Source of the DNA: Falsiroseomonas oleicola
Lineage (GTDB): Bacteria > Pseudomonadota > Alphaproteobacteria > Acetobacterales > Acetobacteraceae
DNA: 64,000 nucleotides
NCBI RefSeq assembly: GCF_019029495.1
Contig: NZ_JAERQM010000011.1
Location: 62,001 to 126,000, forward strand
Direction: 5' to 3'
How positions within the stretch are numbered: position 1 is the first letter of the stretch; every line of letters starts with the position of its first letter. Shown here piece by piece: positions 35,409-45,136 of this stretch. The position numbers were made by a program, and so were the translations under genes. The notes under the pieces are model-generated. The model was not told where the DNA came from and searched no databases. It saw only the letters and a list, made by a program, of their open reading frames with translations.

Positions 35409-37388
35409 TTACGGCCCCGCGCCATGCAGCGCCGCCCGCAGCGGCCCCAGCTCCGGCAGATCGTGATCCGCCGGCCACAGCGCCACCCGCACCCCCTGCC
35501 CGCCGACCGAGAGCGAGCCGGCATAGCCGATGCCATAGGGCCGGACGGAGAGCAGGAATTCCCCGCCCGGTGGGGCCGCCGGGCTGAAGCTGAGTCGCAG
35601 CAGCCCATCCGCCGCCAGGCTGCCGCTCTGCACCGGCCCGGTCTCGCCAGCCCGCTGCACGCCGAGCAGGGAGGGTCGGGCGGTCCAGTTTCCGGTCACC
35701 GGCCCATCCGGCGTCTGCCGCGCCAGTTGCAGGCCCAGCATCGGCACCGGCGATTGCGGCACCGCGGGCGGGGTGATGAGGAAGACTTGCCAGGGGCCGG
35801 TCAGGGTTGAGCCATGGCGTTCCTCCGCCACCGGCACGACCGGGATGGTGAAGCTGGCCGGCGCGCCGGGGGCGATGGTGACCTCCGCCTCGAAGGTCAC
35901 CTCCCCGGGGGCAATGGCGGTCACCCGGTAGCGACCCGGCAGGAAGCGGCCACGCCCCTGCGCGCTCGGCGCCTGCGGCGCCCAGGCCTCGGGCGGCAGG
36001 TCGGGGTCGAGCGGCACGGCGGACCAGGTGACGGGGCCGGGCGGCACGCCCTCCGGCAGGTTGAAGGTGACCTCGACCTCCGGCATCGCGTCCTGGCCGG
36101 GCGCGGCGCGGGTGGCGGTGGCGGCCTGGGCGGCGAGCGCGGCGACGCTGGTGGTGTCCGCATCCTCGAAGGGCACGCCGACGCCGAAGCGGCGGGCGAA
36201 CATCACCTCGGTGCGGCGGGCATTGATGTAGCGCACCTCATATTCGCCGGGCTCCGTCGGCACCCGAAGCTGGCGCCGGCCATTGCTGGCCAGCGCGAAG
36301 GCCCAGTCGTCGCCATATTGATTCGGCGGGTCGCCGGGGCGGGCGATCACCACCCGTTCCTCCAGCCGGTTCGGGGCACGGAACTGGAAGACGACGCGGC
36401 TGCCGGGCGCGACCGAGCCCACCGGCTCGAAGCCCATATTCGGCGCCACCACCTCCACCGCCTGGCGGGCGATGACGGCGCCATTCGCGGCGCGGATGAT
36501 GAGGTCGTATTCGCCAATTTGCGTGGGCGCCTGGCGTCCCACCGGGTTGTTCGGCCGCCGGTCCGCGCCGCCGATCACGCCGTAGCTGGGGCCGACGACC
36601 CCCCGCGCCGCGCCGCGCGGCACGAAACCCATGTAATCCACGAAGCGTGCCTCGCCGCGCCAGCGGATGCGATAGGTGAAGCCGGCCTCGGCCTTGTCCT
36701 GGATGTCGAAGGCGGCCTCACGCGCCGGCGCGGGGGGTGGGGCTGGCGGCGGTGTCGCGGGCGTGGGCAGGCTGACCTCGCGCAGCGCCTCGGCCAGTTC
36801 GGCGCCGGAATTCGTCTCGAACAGCTTCCCCCCGGTCTGTTCGGTGATGCAGGACAGCGCCTGCACCTCCGTCCGCGTCAGGCCGAAGCCGACCACATGG
36901 GCGCGGATCGCGATCCCCTCCGCGGCGAATTCGGCGGCCAGGGCACAAGGGTCGCCCTCGCAGGTTTCCAGCCCATCGGTGACCAGGATGATATCGGCGG
37001 ATTCAGCGGTGTCCGGGATCTGGGCGCGGCCCTGGCGCAGGCTCTCGGTCAGCGGGGTCATGCCGCGCGGCACCAGGCGGCGCAGGCGGTCCGAAAGGGC
37101 GGCGCCCGGGGCGCGGCCCATCGGCGCCACCACCTCGATATCCCGGCAATCGCCCCGGCGGTTGTGGCCATAGGCGATGACGGAGAGCGGCACCGCGGCG
37201 TCGCGGCGGGTGAAGTAGTCGCCCACCACCTCCCGCGCCACCTCGATCCGCGTGCGGTTGCCCTCCAGCCGGTTCCACATGGACCCGGAGGCATCGAAGA
37301 CCAGCACGCTGACCCTTTCGGCCGCCACCGGCCGGGCGGCCAGCAGCAGCGGGGCGGCGAGCAAAGCAAGGGCGAAGCGGGCTTTCAA
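35409..37388 (-). CDS. Secreted protein with von Willebrand factor A domain
   Basis: A 659-residue exported protein. Signal peptide at residues 1-23 (FALALLAAPLLLAARPVAA). The VWA domain spans about 25-215 with an intact MIDAS: FDASGSMWN, RGMTPLTES and LVTDGLETC. The rest is proline-rich linker (about 215-245) followed by several beta domains of unknown kind, with repeated GEYDLIIRAANGAV / GEYEVRYINARRTEV / GRYRVTAIAPGEVTF elements. The start is TTG 37388 with AGGAGA 7 bases upstream, overlapping the previous stop as TTGA. The partner gene encodes a membrane protein. Function unknown; adhesion or envelope sensing is possible. Confidence 0.82.
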   Translation of the reverse strand: MKARFALALLAAPLLLAARPVAAERVSVLVFDASGSMWNRLEGNRTRIEVAREVVGDYFTRRDAAVPLSVIAYGHNRRGDCRDIEVVAPMGRAPGAALSDRLRRLVPRGMTPLTESLRQGRAQIPDTAESADIILVTDGLETCEGDPCALAAEFAAEGIAIRAHVVGFGLTRTEVQALSCITEQTGGKLFETNSGAELAEALREVSLPTPATPPPAPPPAPAREAAFDIQDKAEAGFTYRIRWRGEARFVDYMGFVPRGAARGVVGPSYGVIGGADRRPNNPVGRQAPTQIGEYDLIIRAANGAVIARQAVEVVAPNMGFEPVGSVAPGSRVVFQFRAPNRLEERVVIARPGDPPNQYGDDWAFALASNGRRQLRVPTEPGEYEVRYINARRTEVMFARRFGVGVPFEDADTTSVAALAAQAATATRAAPGQDAMPEVEVTFNLPEGVPPGPVTWSAVPLDPDLPPEAWAPQAPSAQGRGRFLPGRYRVTAIAPGEVTFEAEVTIAPGAPASFTIPVVPVAEERHGSTLTGPWQVFLITPPAVPQSPVPMLGLQLARQTPDGPVTGNWTARPSLLGVQRAGETGPVQSGSLAADGLLRLSFSPAAPPGGEFLLSVRPYGIGYAGSLSVGGQGVRVALWPADHDLPELGPLRAALHGAGP

Positions 37389-38485
37389 GGCGCAGTCTCC
37401 TGTTTCCCGAAAGGCAGGGCCATGGCCGAGCCCAGCATGTGGTTGAGCCGTGCGAGGTCGGAGGCGAAGGCGGTCAGCGTCGCCTCCAGATCCAGCTTCC
37501 GCCAATGCGGCCCCGGCTCCAGCACCGGCTCGTCGAGCGGGCGCGGGAACAGCACCACGGCATAGCCGGCCTGGATGCTCAGCATCGGGCGTTCTCCCTG
37601 GGCGCCGGGCATCAACTGGGCGAGACGGATGGTACCGCTGCGGCATTCCGCCTCGACCCGCGGCAGGCCGGCGCGGACCCCGGCGTTGAGATCCGGCGCG
37701 ACCAGACGCGGCTCCTCGGCATGCACCAGATAGCGTTCGTCGAAAGTGGCATCGCCCACCGGAGCAGGCCGCAGCCCGTGCCGCGCCCGCGGCGCGCCGC
37801 GCAGCTCCGACCCGCTGTCGCGGCCGATCGCCACCGTCGCGCCGCCTGTCGTGCGCCAGGGCAGGTCCATCTCCACCGCCGTCACGGCGAGCCTCACGCC
37901 ATCATTCGCGGCCTTGCGCCGGCTGGGCGGGCCGAGGGTGATGGTGAGGCGGGAGATCGCGACCTGGCGGCCATCCCGATGGCCCAGCAGCCGGTCCTCG
38001 ACGACGACGCCGCGCACCTCCGGCAGCAGCTTCCAGCGATCCACCGCCGCCGGACCCAGCGCCGCATCGGGCTCGTACCGGAAGCCGGAGAGGAAGCTGG
38101 CCATCAGGCCGGTAACCTGGCCCTTGGCCGCTGCGCGGTATTGCGTGGCGGTGCGCCCATCGACCAGCAGGAAGGCAAGCACCAGCAGCAGCAGACTGAC
38201 CAGCAGGAAGGCGATGACGGAGCCGCCCGACAGGCCGAAGAACAGCCCGACCGCCACGGCGCCCGGCAGCAGCACGCGAAGCTGCGCATCGGCATTGGCC
38301 ACGGCGTCCAGCCGCGCCGCCTCCAGCCGTTCCGCCACCGGCGTCAGGCGGGCGATGAGTTCGGCGCGCAGATCGGGCGGCAATTCGGCGACAATGGGCT
38401 GCGGCCGTTCCGCGCGCGCCGCGCCATGCATCCAGGCCGAAAGGCCGATGAAGGAGAAGCGCTGATAGTCCTGGACCAGCTTCAA
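37385..38485 (-). CDS. Membrane protein, possibly DUF3137 family
   Basis: A 366-residue protein with two close membrane segments at about residues 72-108 (LLPGAVAVGLFFGLSGGSVIAF and LLVSLLLLVLAFLLV), a cytoplasmic N-terminus and a large soluble C-terminal part. The layout and the phrase VVVEDRLLGHRDGR suggest the DUF3137 family, from memory only. The start TTG 38485 is weakly supported; ATG 38431 is another option. Its stop overlaps the start of the VWA gene, so the two products are probably made in similar amounts and may work together. Confidence 0.65.
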   Translation of the reverse strand: MKLVQDYQRFSFIGLSAWMHGAARAERPQPIVAELPPDLRAELIARLTPVAERLEAARLDAVANADAQLRVLLPGAVAVGLFFGLSGGSVIAFLLVSLLLLVLAFLLVDGRTATQYRAAAKGQVTGLMASFLSGFRYEPDAALGPAAVDRWKLLPEVRGVVVEDRLLGHRDGRQVAISRLTITLGPPSRRKAANDGVRLAVTAVEMDLPWRTTGGATVAIGRDSGSELRGAPRARHGLRPAPVGDATFDERYLVHAEEPRLVAPDLNAGVRAGLPRVEAECRSGTIRLAQLMPGAQGERPMLSIQAGYAVVLFPRPLDEPVLEPGPHWRKLDLEATLTAFASDLARLNHMLGSAMALPFGKQETAP

Positions 38486-38608
38486 ATCCGTGCCCCGCCG
38501 ACTCGCCGGCGAGATGGCCGTCGATCAGTCCGGGATCATGAACGGATCAATTCTGGACGTCCGATGACAGGGCAGTGAACGAAACGCCATGAAACAGACA
38601 GGGCAGGA

Positions 38609-39292
38609 TCAGCCCGCCACCACCTTGCCATCCCGCAGCGTCACCACACGGTCCATGCGCCGCGCCAGCTCGGGATTATGCGTCGCGATCAGCGCCGCCA
38701 TCCCCTGCCCGCGCACGGCTTCCAGCAATTCGGCAAAGACCCGGTCGCTGGTGCCGACATCGAGATTGCCGGTCGGTTCATCCGCCAGCAGCACGCGCGG
38801 GCGGTTGGCCAGCGCGCGCGCGATGGCCACCCGCTGCTGCTCGCCGCCCGAGAGCTTGCCGGGCCGATGCTGCTCCCGCCCCTCCAGGCCGAAATCGGCG
38901 AGCAATTCGCGCGCGCGCGCATCGGCCGCGGGTTTCGCCACGCCATTGGCCATCTGCGGCAGGGCGATGTTCTCGATGGCCGAGAATTCGGGCAGCAGAT
39001 GATGGAACTGGTAGACGAAGCCGATGCCGGTGCGGCGGATGGCGGTGCGCGCATCGTCGCCCAGCGTGCCGGCGGCCTGGCCGGCGAAATAGACCTCCCC
39101 CGCATCCGGCTTTTCCAGCAGGCCGGCCAGATGCAGCAGGGTGGATTTGCCGGTGCCGGAGGGGGCGACGAGCGCCACGATCTCGCCGGCCACCAGGGTG
39201 AGGTCGGCGCCGGACAGCACCTCCAGCACGCCGGCTTCCGTCTTGAAGCGGCGGGTGACCGAGCGCAGTTCCAACGATGCAGTATTACTCAT
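38609..39292 (-). CDS. lolD: Lipoprotein-releasing ABC transporter ATP-binding protein LolD
   Basis: ATPase of the LolCDE complex that extracts lipoproteins from the inner membrane. The 227-residue protein has Walker [11 protein letters not shown]-loop [13 protein letters not shown], signature [15 protein letters not shown], Walker [13 protein letters not shown] and the switch His in ATHNPEL. The Walker A serine replaces the usual glycine (APSGTGKST), which is common in LolD. ATG 39292 overlaps the end of lolC by 8 bases. Confidence 0.96.
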   Translation of the reverse strand: MSNTASLELRSVTRRFKTEAGVLEVLSGADLTLVAGEIVALVAPSGTGKSTLLHLAGLLEKPDAGEVYFAGQAAGTLGDDARTAIRRTGIGFVYQFHHLLPEFSAIENIALPQMANGVAKPAADARARELLADFGLEGREQHRPGKLSGGEQQRVAIARALANRPRVLLADEPTGNLDVGTSDRVFAELLEAVRGQGMAALIATHNPELARRMDRVVTLRDGKVVAG

Positions 39293-40535
39293 TGCGCAGC
39301 GCCACCACAGGGTCGGTCTTGGCCGCGCGCCAGCTCGGATAGATCGTCGCCAGCAGCGACAGGCCGAGGCCCATGCCAACCACCTGCATCACCTCCTTCG
39401 GATCCACCACGGCGGGCAGGCGGGTCAGGAAATAGACCTCCGCATTGAACAGCTCCGTGCCCGACAGGGACTGGATCGCCTGTCGGATGCCCTCGATGTT
39501 CAGGCAGAAGACCAGGCCCACGGTGAAGCCGATCAGCGTGCCCAGCACGCCGACGGAGGCGCCGCAGAGCAGGAAGACGCGCAGGATGGAGCCGCGCGTG
39601 GCGCCCATGGTGCGCAGCACCGCGATATCCCGCCCCTTGTCCTTCACCAGCATGATGAGGGAGCTGACGATGTTGAAGGCGGCGACGATGATGATCAGCG
39701 TCAGGATCAGGAACATCACGTTCCGCTCCACCTGCACCGCCGCGAAGAAGCTGGAATTGGCATCCTGCCAATCGACGATGCGCACCGGCGTGCCCTGAAG
39801 CGCCGTGCGGATGTCCCGCGTCACCGCCCGCACCCCGGTCGGGTCCTGCACGAAGACCTCGATCTGGCTGGCCGCGTCGCCGGTCTGGAAGAAGGTCTGC
39901 GCCGCCGGCATGGGCAGGAAGACGAAGCTGCTGTCGTATTCCTGCATCCCCACCTGGAACAGCGCGACGACGGTATAGGCGCGCACCCGCGGCACCGTGC
40001 CGAAGACCGTGGTGCGCCCCTGCGGCGAGACCAGCGTCAGCTTGTCGCCAATGCCGATGCGCAGCTTCTGGGCCAGCCTTGTGCCGACCACGATGGCGTC
40101 ATCCCCGGTGAAGCGCGCCAGCGAGCCTTCCATGATGTTCTCGGCGACAAGCCCCCGCGCGCGCAGATCCTCCGGCTTGATGCCGCGCGCCAGGCCGCCG
40201 GAGGCACCGCCGGCCTCGCTGGTCAGCAGCACCTGGCCCTCCACGATGGGCGTGGCGGAAACCACGCCGGGCAGCGCGCGGATGCGCCCGGCGATGGCGT
40301 CGTAATCCGACAGCGGCCGCTCGATGCCATGCACGCCGAGATGACCGTTCAGCCCCAGGATGCGACCCAGCAGCTCGATCCGGAACCCGTTCATCACGGA
40401 CATCACGATGATGAGCGTGGCGACGCCAAGCGCTATGCCGACCAGGGAGAAGATCGCGATGACCGAGACGAAGCGCTCCCCCTTGCGCGCGCGCAGGTAG
40501 CGGAAGGCGATGGCGCGTTCGAAGGCGTTGAACAT
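39285..40535 (-). CDS. lolC: Lipoprotein-releasing ABC transporter permease LolC/LolE
   Basis: Inner-membrane permease of the lipoprotein release complex. The 416-residue protein has a first helix after [20 protein letters not shown], a large periplasmic domain (about 45-270) and three C-terminal helices ([50 protein letters not shown]). That is the LolC/E topology. Only one permease gene is present, so the transporter is probably the single-permease LolF2D-like type or has another permease elsewhere. It starts 2 bases after proS and overlaps lolD. Confidence 0.93.
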   Translation of the reverse strand: MFNAFERAIAFRYLRARKGERFVSVIAIFSLVGIALGVATLIIVMSVMNGFRIELLGRILGLNGHLGVHGIERPLSDYDAIAGRIRALPGVVSATPIVEGQVLLTSEAGGASGGLARGIKPEDLRARGLVAENIMEGSLARFTGDDAIVVGTRLAQKLRIGIGDKLTLVSPQGRTTVFGTVPRVRAYTVVALFQVGMQEYDSSFVFLPMPAAQTFFQTGDAASQIEVFVQDPTGVRAVTRDIRTALQGTPVRIVDWQDANSSFFAAVQVERNVMFLILTLIIIVAAFNIVSSLIMLVKDKGRDIAVLRTMGATRGSILRVFLLCGASVGVLGTLIGFTVGLVFCLNIEGIRQAIQSLSGTELFNAEVYFLTRLPAVVDPKEVMQVVGMGLGLSLLATIYPSWRAAKTDPVVALRNE

Positions 40536-40537
40536 GT

Positions 40538-41842
40538 TCAGCCGAGAATCTTCTTCAACGCATCCTCGGGCGAGACTTCCATCTTCTCGCCCGTGGCGCG
40601 GCGCTTCAGCTCCACCACGCCGTTCGCGACGCCGCGCGGGCCGATCACGACCTGCCAGGGATGGCCCATCAGGTCCGCATCCGCGAATTTCGGGCCGGCG
40701 CGCTCGGCGCGGTCGTCATACAGCGCCTCCGGGATCGCGGCATACATCCGCTCGCTCAGCGCGTCGCAGGCGGCGTCGCCCTGCTTCAGGTTGATCACCA
40801 CGGCCTTGAAAGGCGCGACCGCATCCGGCCATTTGATGCCGGCCTCGTCGTGATTCGCCTCGATGGTCGCGCCGACCAGGCGGGAGACGCCGATGCCGTA
40901 GCTGCCCATCTCCGGCACCACCGGCTTGCCGTCCGAGCCCTGCACCGAAAGGCCCATGGTCGCGGAATATTTGGTGCCGAAATAGAAGATGTGGCCGACC
41001 TCGATGCCGCGGGCGGAGACCCGCTTGGCCTCCGGCACCTGTTCCCAGGCGGCGGGGTCGTGCATTTCCTCGGTGGCGGCGTAGTGGCTGGTCCAGGCGT
41101 CGACGGCCGGGGCCAGGTCCGCATTGTAGTCCGGCGCGCCTTCCAGCGCGTTCATGTCGAGCAGGTCCTGGCTGACGAAGACCTGGGACTCGCCGGTCTC
41201 GGCCAGGATGATGAATTCGTGGGACAGGTTGCCGCCGATCGGCCCGGTATCCGCGCGCATCGGCACCGCCTTGAGGCCCATCCGGGCGAAGGTGCGGAGG
41301 TATGCCAAAAACATCTGGCGGTAGCTGTGCTGGGCGCCTTCCTTGGTGACGTCGAAGGAATAGGCATCCTTCATCAGGAATTCGCGCCCGCGCATCACGC
41401 CGAAGCGCGGCCGCACCTCGTCCCGGAACTTCCACTGGATGTGGTAGAGGTTGCGCGGCAGGTCCCGGTAGCTTTTCGCAAATCCGCGGAAGATGTCGGT
41501 GACCATCTCCTCATTGGTCGGGCCGAACAGCATCTCCCGGTCATGCCGGTCGCGCAGGCGCAGCATTTCCGGCCCATAGGCGTCGTAGCGGCCGGACTGA
41601 CGCCAGAGCTCGGCCGACTGGATGGTCGGCATCAGGATTTCCTGGGCGCCGGCCCGGTCCTGTTCCTCCCGCACGATCTGCTCGATCTTCTGCAGCACGC
41701 GCCAGCCCAGTGGCAGCCAGGCATAGATGCCGGCACTGGTCTGCCGCACCAGCCCGGCGCGCAGCATGAGGCGGTGCGAGGCGATGGTCGCCTCGGCCGG
41801 GGTTTCCTTCAGGGTGGGCAGGAAGGCGCGGGAGAGGCGCAA
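40538..41842 (-). CDS. proS: Prolyl-tRNA synthetase, short alphaproteobacterial form
   Basis: Charges tRNA-Pro. The 434-residue protein is the short class II ProRS without the editing insertion, as usual in Alphaproteobacteria. Motif 1 is [20 protein letters not shown], motif 2 lies in [25 protein letters not shown], and motif 3 in [13 protein letters not shown]; the C-terminal anticodon domain includes VVIGPRGV. The start is TTG 41842 with AGGAG 8 bases upstream, which also gives the family opening [13 protein letters not shown]. It heads the proS-lolC-lolD unit. Confidence 0.95.
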   Translation of the reverse strand: MRLSRAFLPTLKETPAEATIASHRLMLRAGLVRQTSAGIYAWLPLGWRVLQKIEQIVREEQDRAGAQEILMPTIQSAELWRQSGRYDAYGPEMLRLRDRHDREMLFGPTNEEMVTDIFRGFAKSYRDLPRNLYHIQWKFRDEVRPRFGVMRGREFLMKDAYSFDVTKEGAQHSYRQMFLAYLRTFARMGLKAVPMRADTGPIGGNLSHEFIILAETGESQVFVSQDLLDMNALEGAPDYNADLAPAVDAWTSHYAATEEMHDPAAWEQVPEAKRVSARGIEVGHIFYFGTKYSATMGLSVQGSDGKPVVPEMGSYGIGVSRLVGATIEANHDEAGIKWPDAVAPFKAVVINLKQGDAACDALSERMYAAIPEALYDDRAERAGPKFADADLMGHPWQVVIGPRGVANGVVELKRRATGEKMEVSPEDALKKILG

Positions 41843-41954
41843 GTGGCGGCTCCTAGAGGGACGGGAGGGGGAACCTAATGTTCCCGGGGCCCTGGCGCCA
41901 GCCATCTGGGTCATTTGTGCGATGCAATGCGTGCCCTGCTGCACCGCAGCAATA

Positions 41955-41983
41955 AAAATACGCGCAGCCCGCCCCTTGGGTAA
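41955..41983 (-). promoter_or_regulatory. Possible sigma-70-type promoter for proS
   Basis: On the minus strand TTACCC (41983-41978) and TATTTT (41960-41955) are separated by exactly 17 bases, in the A/T-richest stretch upstream of proS. Transcription would begin near 41948 and give a leader of about 105 bases, in which GCTGC/GCAGC can form a small hairpin. The match to consensus is only moderate. Confidence 0.35.
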
Positions 41984-42045
41984 GGAAAGAGCGGAAAAAT
42001 GCTTCGCCCCTTAAGAAAGTGCTTGCACCGATCCGTCACCGGAGT

Positions 42046-42080
42046 AAAAAAGAAGGGCCGCACCCGTGAGGGTACGGCCC
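42046..42080 (-). terminator. Rho-independent terminator
   Basis: Minus-strand stem of 11 pairs with one mismatch (42055-42065 with 42070-42080), 4-base loop, followed by TTC and six T (42051-42046). It is one of the clearest terminators in the window. It closes the candidate small RNA and would also stop read-through from the nuo-rnj-DUF1467 run before proS. Confidence 0.85.
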
Positions 42081-42135
42081 GAGTTTAGGGAGGAAACGCC
42101 AGTCACACGGCAGAGAGAGGATCAACCTCTCTCTG
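42046..42135 (-). ncRNA. Candidate small RNA with anti-Shine-Dalgarno stretch
   Basis: About 90 nt on the minus strand with the make-up of a trans-acting small RNA. The 5' end is a perfect 10-bp hairpin (42111-42120 with 42126-42135, 5-nt loop). A single-stranded stretch follows that contains TTTCCTCCCTAAAC (near 42082-42097), complementary to ribosome binding sites. It ends in a strong hairpin and T6. A promoter-like pair (TTGTGC, 18 bases, CAATCT) ends just before 42135. No open frame fits. Anti-SD motifs are known from several alphaproteobacterial sRNA families; I cannot assign this one to a named family. Confidence 0.5.
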
Positions 42136-42265
42136 GAACCTAGATTGGCCTCGGCACCCAAGGCGGCACAACAGCAATCGCCGCTATCGGAAGCCAAAAA
42201 ACAGGCTTCCAAAACTAATGTGCCTTTTTTTAGGGCGGCACCCGCGGGGAGGCGGGTTTGCCGCC
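42136..42265. other. Structured intergenic stretch between DUF1467 gene and small RNA
   Basis: No gene visible. Three inverted repeats: GGAAGCC/GGCTTCC (42189-42195 with 42204-42210, A-rich loop); an outer pair GGCACA/TGTGCC (42165-42170 with 42219-42224) followed by seven T on the plus strand; and GGCGGCA-CCCGC/GCGGG-TGCCGCC (42234-42265). The second looks like a plus-strand terminator, so an antisense or plus-strand transcript may end here. A possible minus-strand promoter for the small RNA lies at 42142-42171. Confidence 0.45.
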
Positions 42266-42565
42266 TTAATTTTGTGCAGGACGTCCCGGCAGCACCGCCG
42301 AACTCCCGGGGCCGGTATAGGCCCACCAGCCATCCCGGAAGCTCACCCAGCCGCTTTCCATCACCGCGAAGACCCCGAGCCAGAGAATCGCGGCCAGAAT
42401 CGTGGTGCCCGCCAGCTTGCGCAGCAGCAGCGGCTTTTCCGGCGCACCGCGCCAGCCGCCATCCTCCGGCGGCAGGTCCACAGGCTTCGTGCCGATCGGC
42501 AGCACGATGAACAGCGCCGTCCACCAGATCAGCAGATAGACGATGACGCCCGTGAACCAGCCCAT
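42266..42565 (-). CDS. Small membrane protein, DUF1467 family
   Basis: A 99-residue protein with two membrane helices: residues about 4-24 (FTGVIVYLLIWWTALFIVLPIG) and about 52-68 (TTILAAILWLGVFAVME). The short loop GTKP after helix 1 and the overall length fit the DUF1467 family, which is common in Alphaproteobacteria and of unknown function. ATG 42565 is 10 bases after rnj, so it is the last gene of the nuo-birA-coaX-rnj run. Confidence 0.8.
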   Translation of the reverse strand: MGWFTGVIVYLLIWWTALFIVLPIGTKPVDLPPEDGGWRGAPEKPLLLRKLAGTTILAAILWLGVFAVMESGWVSFRDGWWAYTGPGSSAVLPGRPAQN

Positions 42566-42575
42566 GGGAGCGTCC

Positions 42576-44213
42576 CTATACCCGCATCAGATGCACTTCG
42601 ACCGAGGGCCGCTTGCGCAGCCGGCGCCCCACGGCCTTGCGCACGGCGGTGCGCGCGGCTTCCCGCAGCAGCCCGTCCTCGCGCTTCAGATTGCCCGGCA
42701 TCTCGGCCACCGCGCGCACCAGGTCGGCCGCGATCTGCCCCGGCTCCTCCCCCGTCTCCTCGAACAGGCCGGGGGCGGAGACCTGCGGCTTGCCCAGCAC
42801 GCGGCCGTTGCCGTCCACCACGAAGGAGGCGACGATGACGCCGTTCAGCAGCATCTTCTTCCGCGCCGCCAGCACATCGCCGTCCAGGCGCAACAACCGG
42901 TCGCCGTCGATGGCAAGCCGCCCGACAGGCACGCTTTCCACCACATCCGGCTTGCCCGGGGCGAAGCGCAGCACGTCGCCATCCTCGATCACATAGGCGA
43001 TGGCGCCCAGGCTCTCGGCCAGGTTGGCGTGCTCGTTCATGTGGCGCCATTCGCCATGCACGGGGATGGCGTATTTCGGGCGGACCAGCTGGTACAGCCG
43101 CTTCAGCTCATCCCGCGCCGGATGGCCGGAGACATGGACCATGTGGTCATCCGCCGTCATCACCTTGACCCCCGCGCGCGACAGCTCGTCCTGCACCCGC
43201 AGGATGGCGCGTTCGTTGCCGGGGATCATGCGGGAGGAATAGATCACGCAATCCCCCTCCCCCAGCGAGATATGCGGATGGGTGTCGCCCGCGATCTTGG
43301 TCAGCGCCGAACGCGGCTCCCCCTGGCTGCCGGTGCAGATGATGAGGAGCTGGTTGTCGGGCACATCCTCCGCATCGTCTTCCGACAGGAAGGGCGCGAT
43401 GGAGCGCAGATAGCCGCATTCCCGCGCCGAGGCATCGGCATTGCGCAAGGACCGCCCGAACAGCGCCACCTGACGCCCGGCGCCCTTGGCCGCCAGCGCG
43501 ATGGATTCGATGCGCGCCAGGTTGGTCGAGAAGCAGGAGACGGCGACGCGGCCCTTCAGCCCCTTGATGAGGGCCGCCAGGTTGCGGCGGACTTCCGCCT
43601 CGCTGCCCGAGTGGCCCTCGACCATGGCATTGGTGCTGTCGCAGACCATGGCCAGCACGCCCTCATCGCCCAGGCGCCCGAAGGCGGCCTCATCCGTCGG
43701 CGGGCCGATCAGCGGATTGGGGTCCAGCTTCCAGTCGCCCGTGTGCAGGATGGTCCCGTACTTGGTCCGGATCGCCAGCGCCTGCGGCTCGACGATGGAA
43801 TGGGCGACCCGCAAAAATTCCAGGTCGAAGACGCCAAGCTGCCAGCGGCCGCCGAGCGGGATGGTGATGATCTCCGCCTGCTGACCCAGCCCCGCCTCGC
43901 CCAGCTTGCGGCGCAGGACGGAGGCGGTGAAGGGGCTGGCATAGATCGGGCAGCGCAGCTTCGGCCAGATATGGGCGACGGCGCCCACATGGTCCTCATG
44001 CGCATGGGTGATCACCAGCCCCACCAGCTTGTCCCGCCGCTCGGCCAGCCAGGCCGGGTCGGGCACCATCACCTCGACCTCCGGATGCTCCGATCCGCCG
44101 AAGCCGAGGCCGAGGTCCACCGCCAGCAGGGCGCCATCACAGCGGTAGACGTTGAAGTTGAGTCCGATTTCCCCCGTCCCGCCGAGCGGGATGAAGGCCA
44201 GGTCACCAGTCAT
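42576..44213 (-). CDS. rnj: Ribonuclease J
   Basis: Metallo-beta-lactamase/beta-CASP nuclease with 5'-3' exo- and endonuclease activity in mRNA decay and rRNA processing. The 545-residue protein opens with the RNase J signature FIPLGGTGEIGLN; the zinc motif is THAHEDHVGA at about residues 70-79; CDSTNAMVEGHS and ICTGSQGEPRSAL are beta-CASP motifs; HVSGHPARDELKRLYQLVRP is the conserved motif C region. ATG 44213 lies 102 bases after coaX. Confidence 0.95.
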   Translation of the reverse strand: MTGDLAFIPLGGTGEIGLNFNVYRCDGALLAVDLGLGFGGSEHPEVEVMVPDPAWLAERRDKLVGLVITHAHEDHVGAVAHIWPKLRCPIYASPFTASVLRRKLGEAGLGQQAEIITIPLGGRWQLGVFDLEFLRVAHSIVEPQALAIRTKYGTILHTGDWKLDPNPLIGPPTDEAAFGRLGDEGVLAMVCDSTNAMVEGHSGSEAEVRRNLAALIKGLKGRVAVSCFSTNLARIESIALAAKGAGRQVALFGRSLRNADASARECGYLRSIAPFLSEDDAEDVPDNQLLIICTGSQGEPRSALTKIAGDTHPHISLGEGDCVIYSSRMIPGNERAILRVQDELSRAGVKVMTADDHMVHVSGHPARDELKRLYQLVRPKYAIPVHGEWRHMNEHANLAESLGAIAYVIEDGDVLRFAPGKPDVVESVPVGRLAIDGDRLLRLDGDVLAARKKMLLNGVIVASFVVDGNGRVLGKPQVSAPGLFEETGEEPGQIAADLVRAVAEMPGNLKREDGLLREAARTAVRKAVGRRLRKRPSVEVHLMRV

Positions 44214-44315
44214 TCTTCTTGTTCCAGTCTTGATACAGCGTTCGTCGTCTCGGGGCGCGTCGCCCGACCCTGCCGCCGGCTGCCCGTCGCCATGCAGGGC
44301 GCCAGGCGGGGTGGC

Positions 44316-45131
44316 TCAGGGGTCGTCGCGTCGCGCGGTTCGGGTGAAGATGGGGGCGGGATTGCGTGCCGCCAACAGGCGCAGGCCATCCAGGGTCGTA
44401 TCCTGGTCGGTCGTCTCGATCACGGTCGTGCCTTCGGCGAAAAGCGGGGCGAGTCCCCCGGTGGCGATGACCTTCAGATCGCCGACCGGATACTCCTCCT
44501 GCTCCGCCCGGATGCGGGCCACGATGCCTTCGATAAGACCAACATAGCCCCAATAGATGCCGGATTGCATGGCGGCCACCGTATTCCGCCCGACCACGGC
44601 CTGCGGACGGCCGATGCCGATGCGCGGCAGACGGGCGGCAGCGCGGTGCAGCGCCTCGATCGACAGGTTGATGCCGGGCGCGATCACACCCCCGAGATAG
44701 GCGCCGTCCCGGCCCACCACGTCGAAGGTGGTGGCCGTGCCGAAATCGATCACGATCAGCGGCCCGCCATAGGTGTGGTGGGCGGCCAGCGCGTTCAGCA
44801 GCCGGTCGGCACCGACCTCATGCGGCGCATCGACGCGGATATCGAAACCCCAGTCGAGATGGGCGCGGGCCACCAGGGGCTCGCAGTCGAACCATTCGCG
44901 GGACAGGCGGCGCAGATTGTAGAGCGCCGCCGGCACCACCGTGCCGATGACGCAGCGGGTGATGTCGGAGGGCTTGAGGCCCGAATGCTGAAGCAGGGTC
45001 AGCAGCCAGACGGCGTATTCGTCCGAGGTGCGTTCGGCATCCGTGCGGATGCGCCAGCGGCCCCGCCATTCGGTGCCGTCATGCACCGCGAAGACGACAT
45101 TGGTATTGCCCGCATCCACCGCCAGCAGCAT
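44316..45131 (-). CDS. coaX: Type III pantothenate kinase CoaX
   Basis: First step of coenzyme A synthesis: phosphorylates pantothenate. The 271-residue protein has the ASKHA phosphate loop [18 protein letters not shown] at the N-terminus, the motif [18 protein letters not shown] and the adenosine-side [12 protein letters not shown], all typical of type III enzymes. ATG 45131 is preceded by a 5-base gap to birA. The C-terminal 20 residues are a basic tail beyond the usual end. Confidence 0.95.
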   Translation of the reverse strand: MLLAVDAGNTNVVFAVHDGTEWRGRWRIRTDAERTSDEYAVWLLTLLQHSGLKPSDITRCVIGTVVPAALYNLRRLSREWFDCEPLVARAHLDWGFDIRVDAPHEVGADRLLNALAAHHTYGGPLIVIDFGTATTFDVVGRDGAYLGGVIAPGINLSIEALHRAAARLPRIGIGRPQAVVGRNTVAAMQSGIYWGYVGLIEGIVARIRAEQEEYPVGDLKVIATGGLAPLFAEGTTVIETTDQDTTLDGLRLLAARNPAPIFTRTARRDDP

Positions 45132-45136
45132 GTCTT

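Noticed and set aside
42036-42524. A 162-codon minus-strand frame over the DUF1467 gene and the small RNA region
   Set aside because: It crosses the terminator and hairpins, and lies in a different frame from the two-helix DUF1467 protein, which is the better gene.
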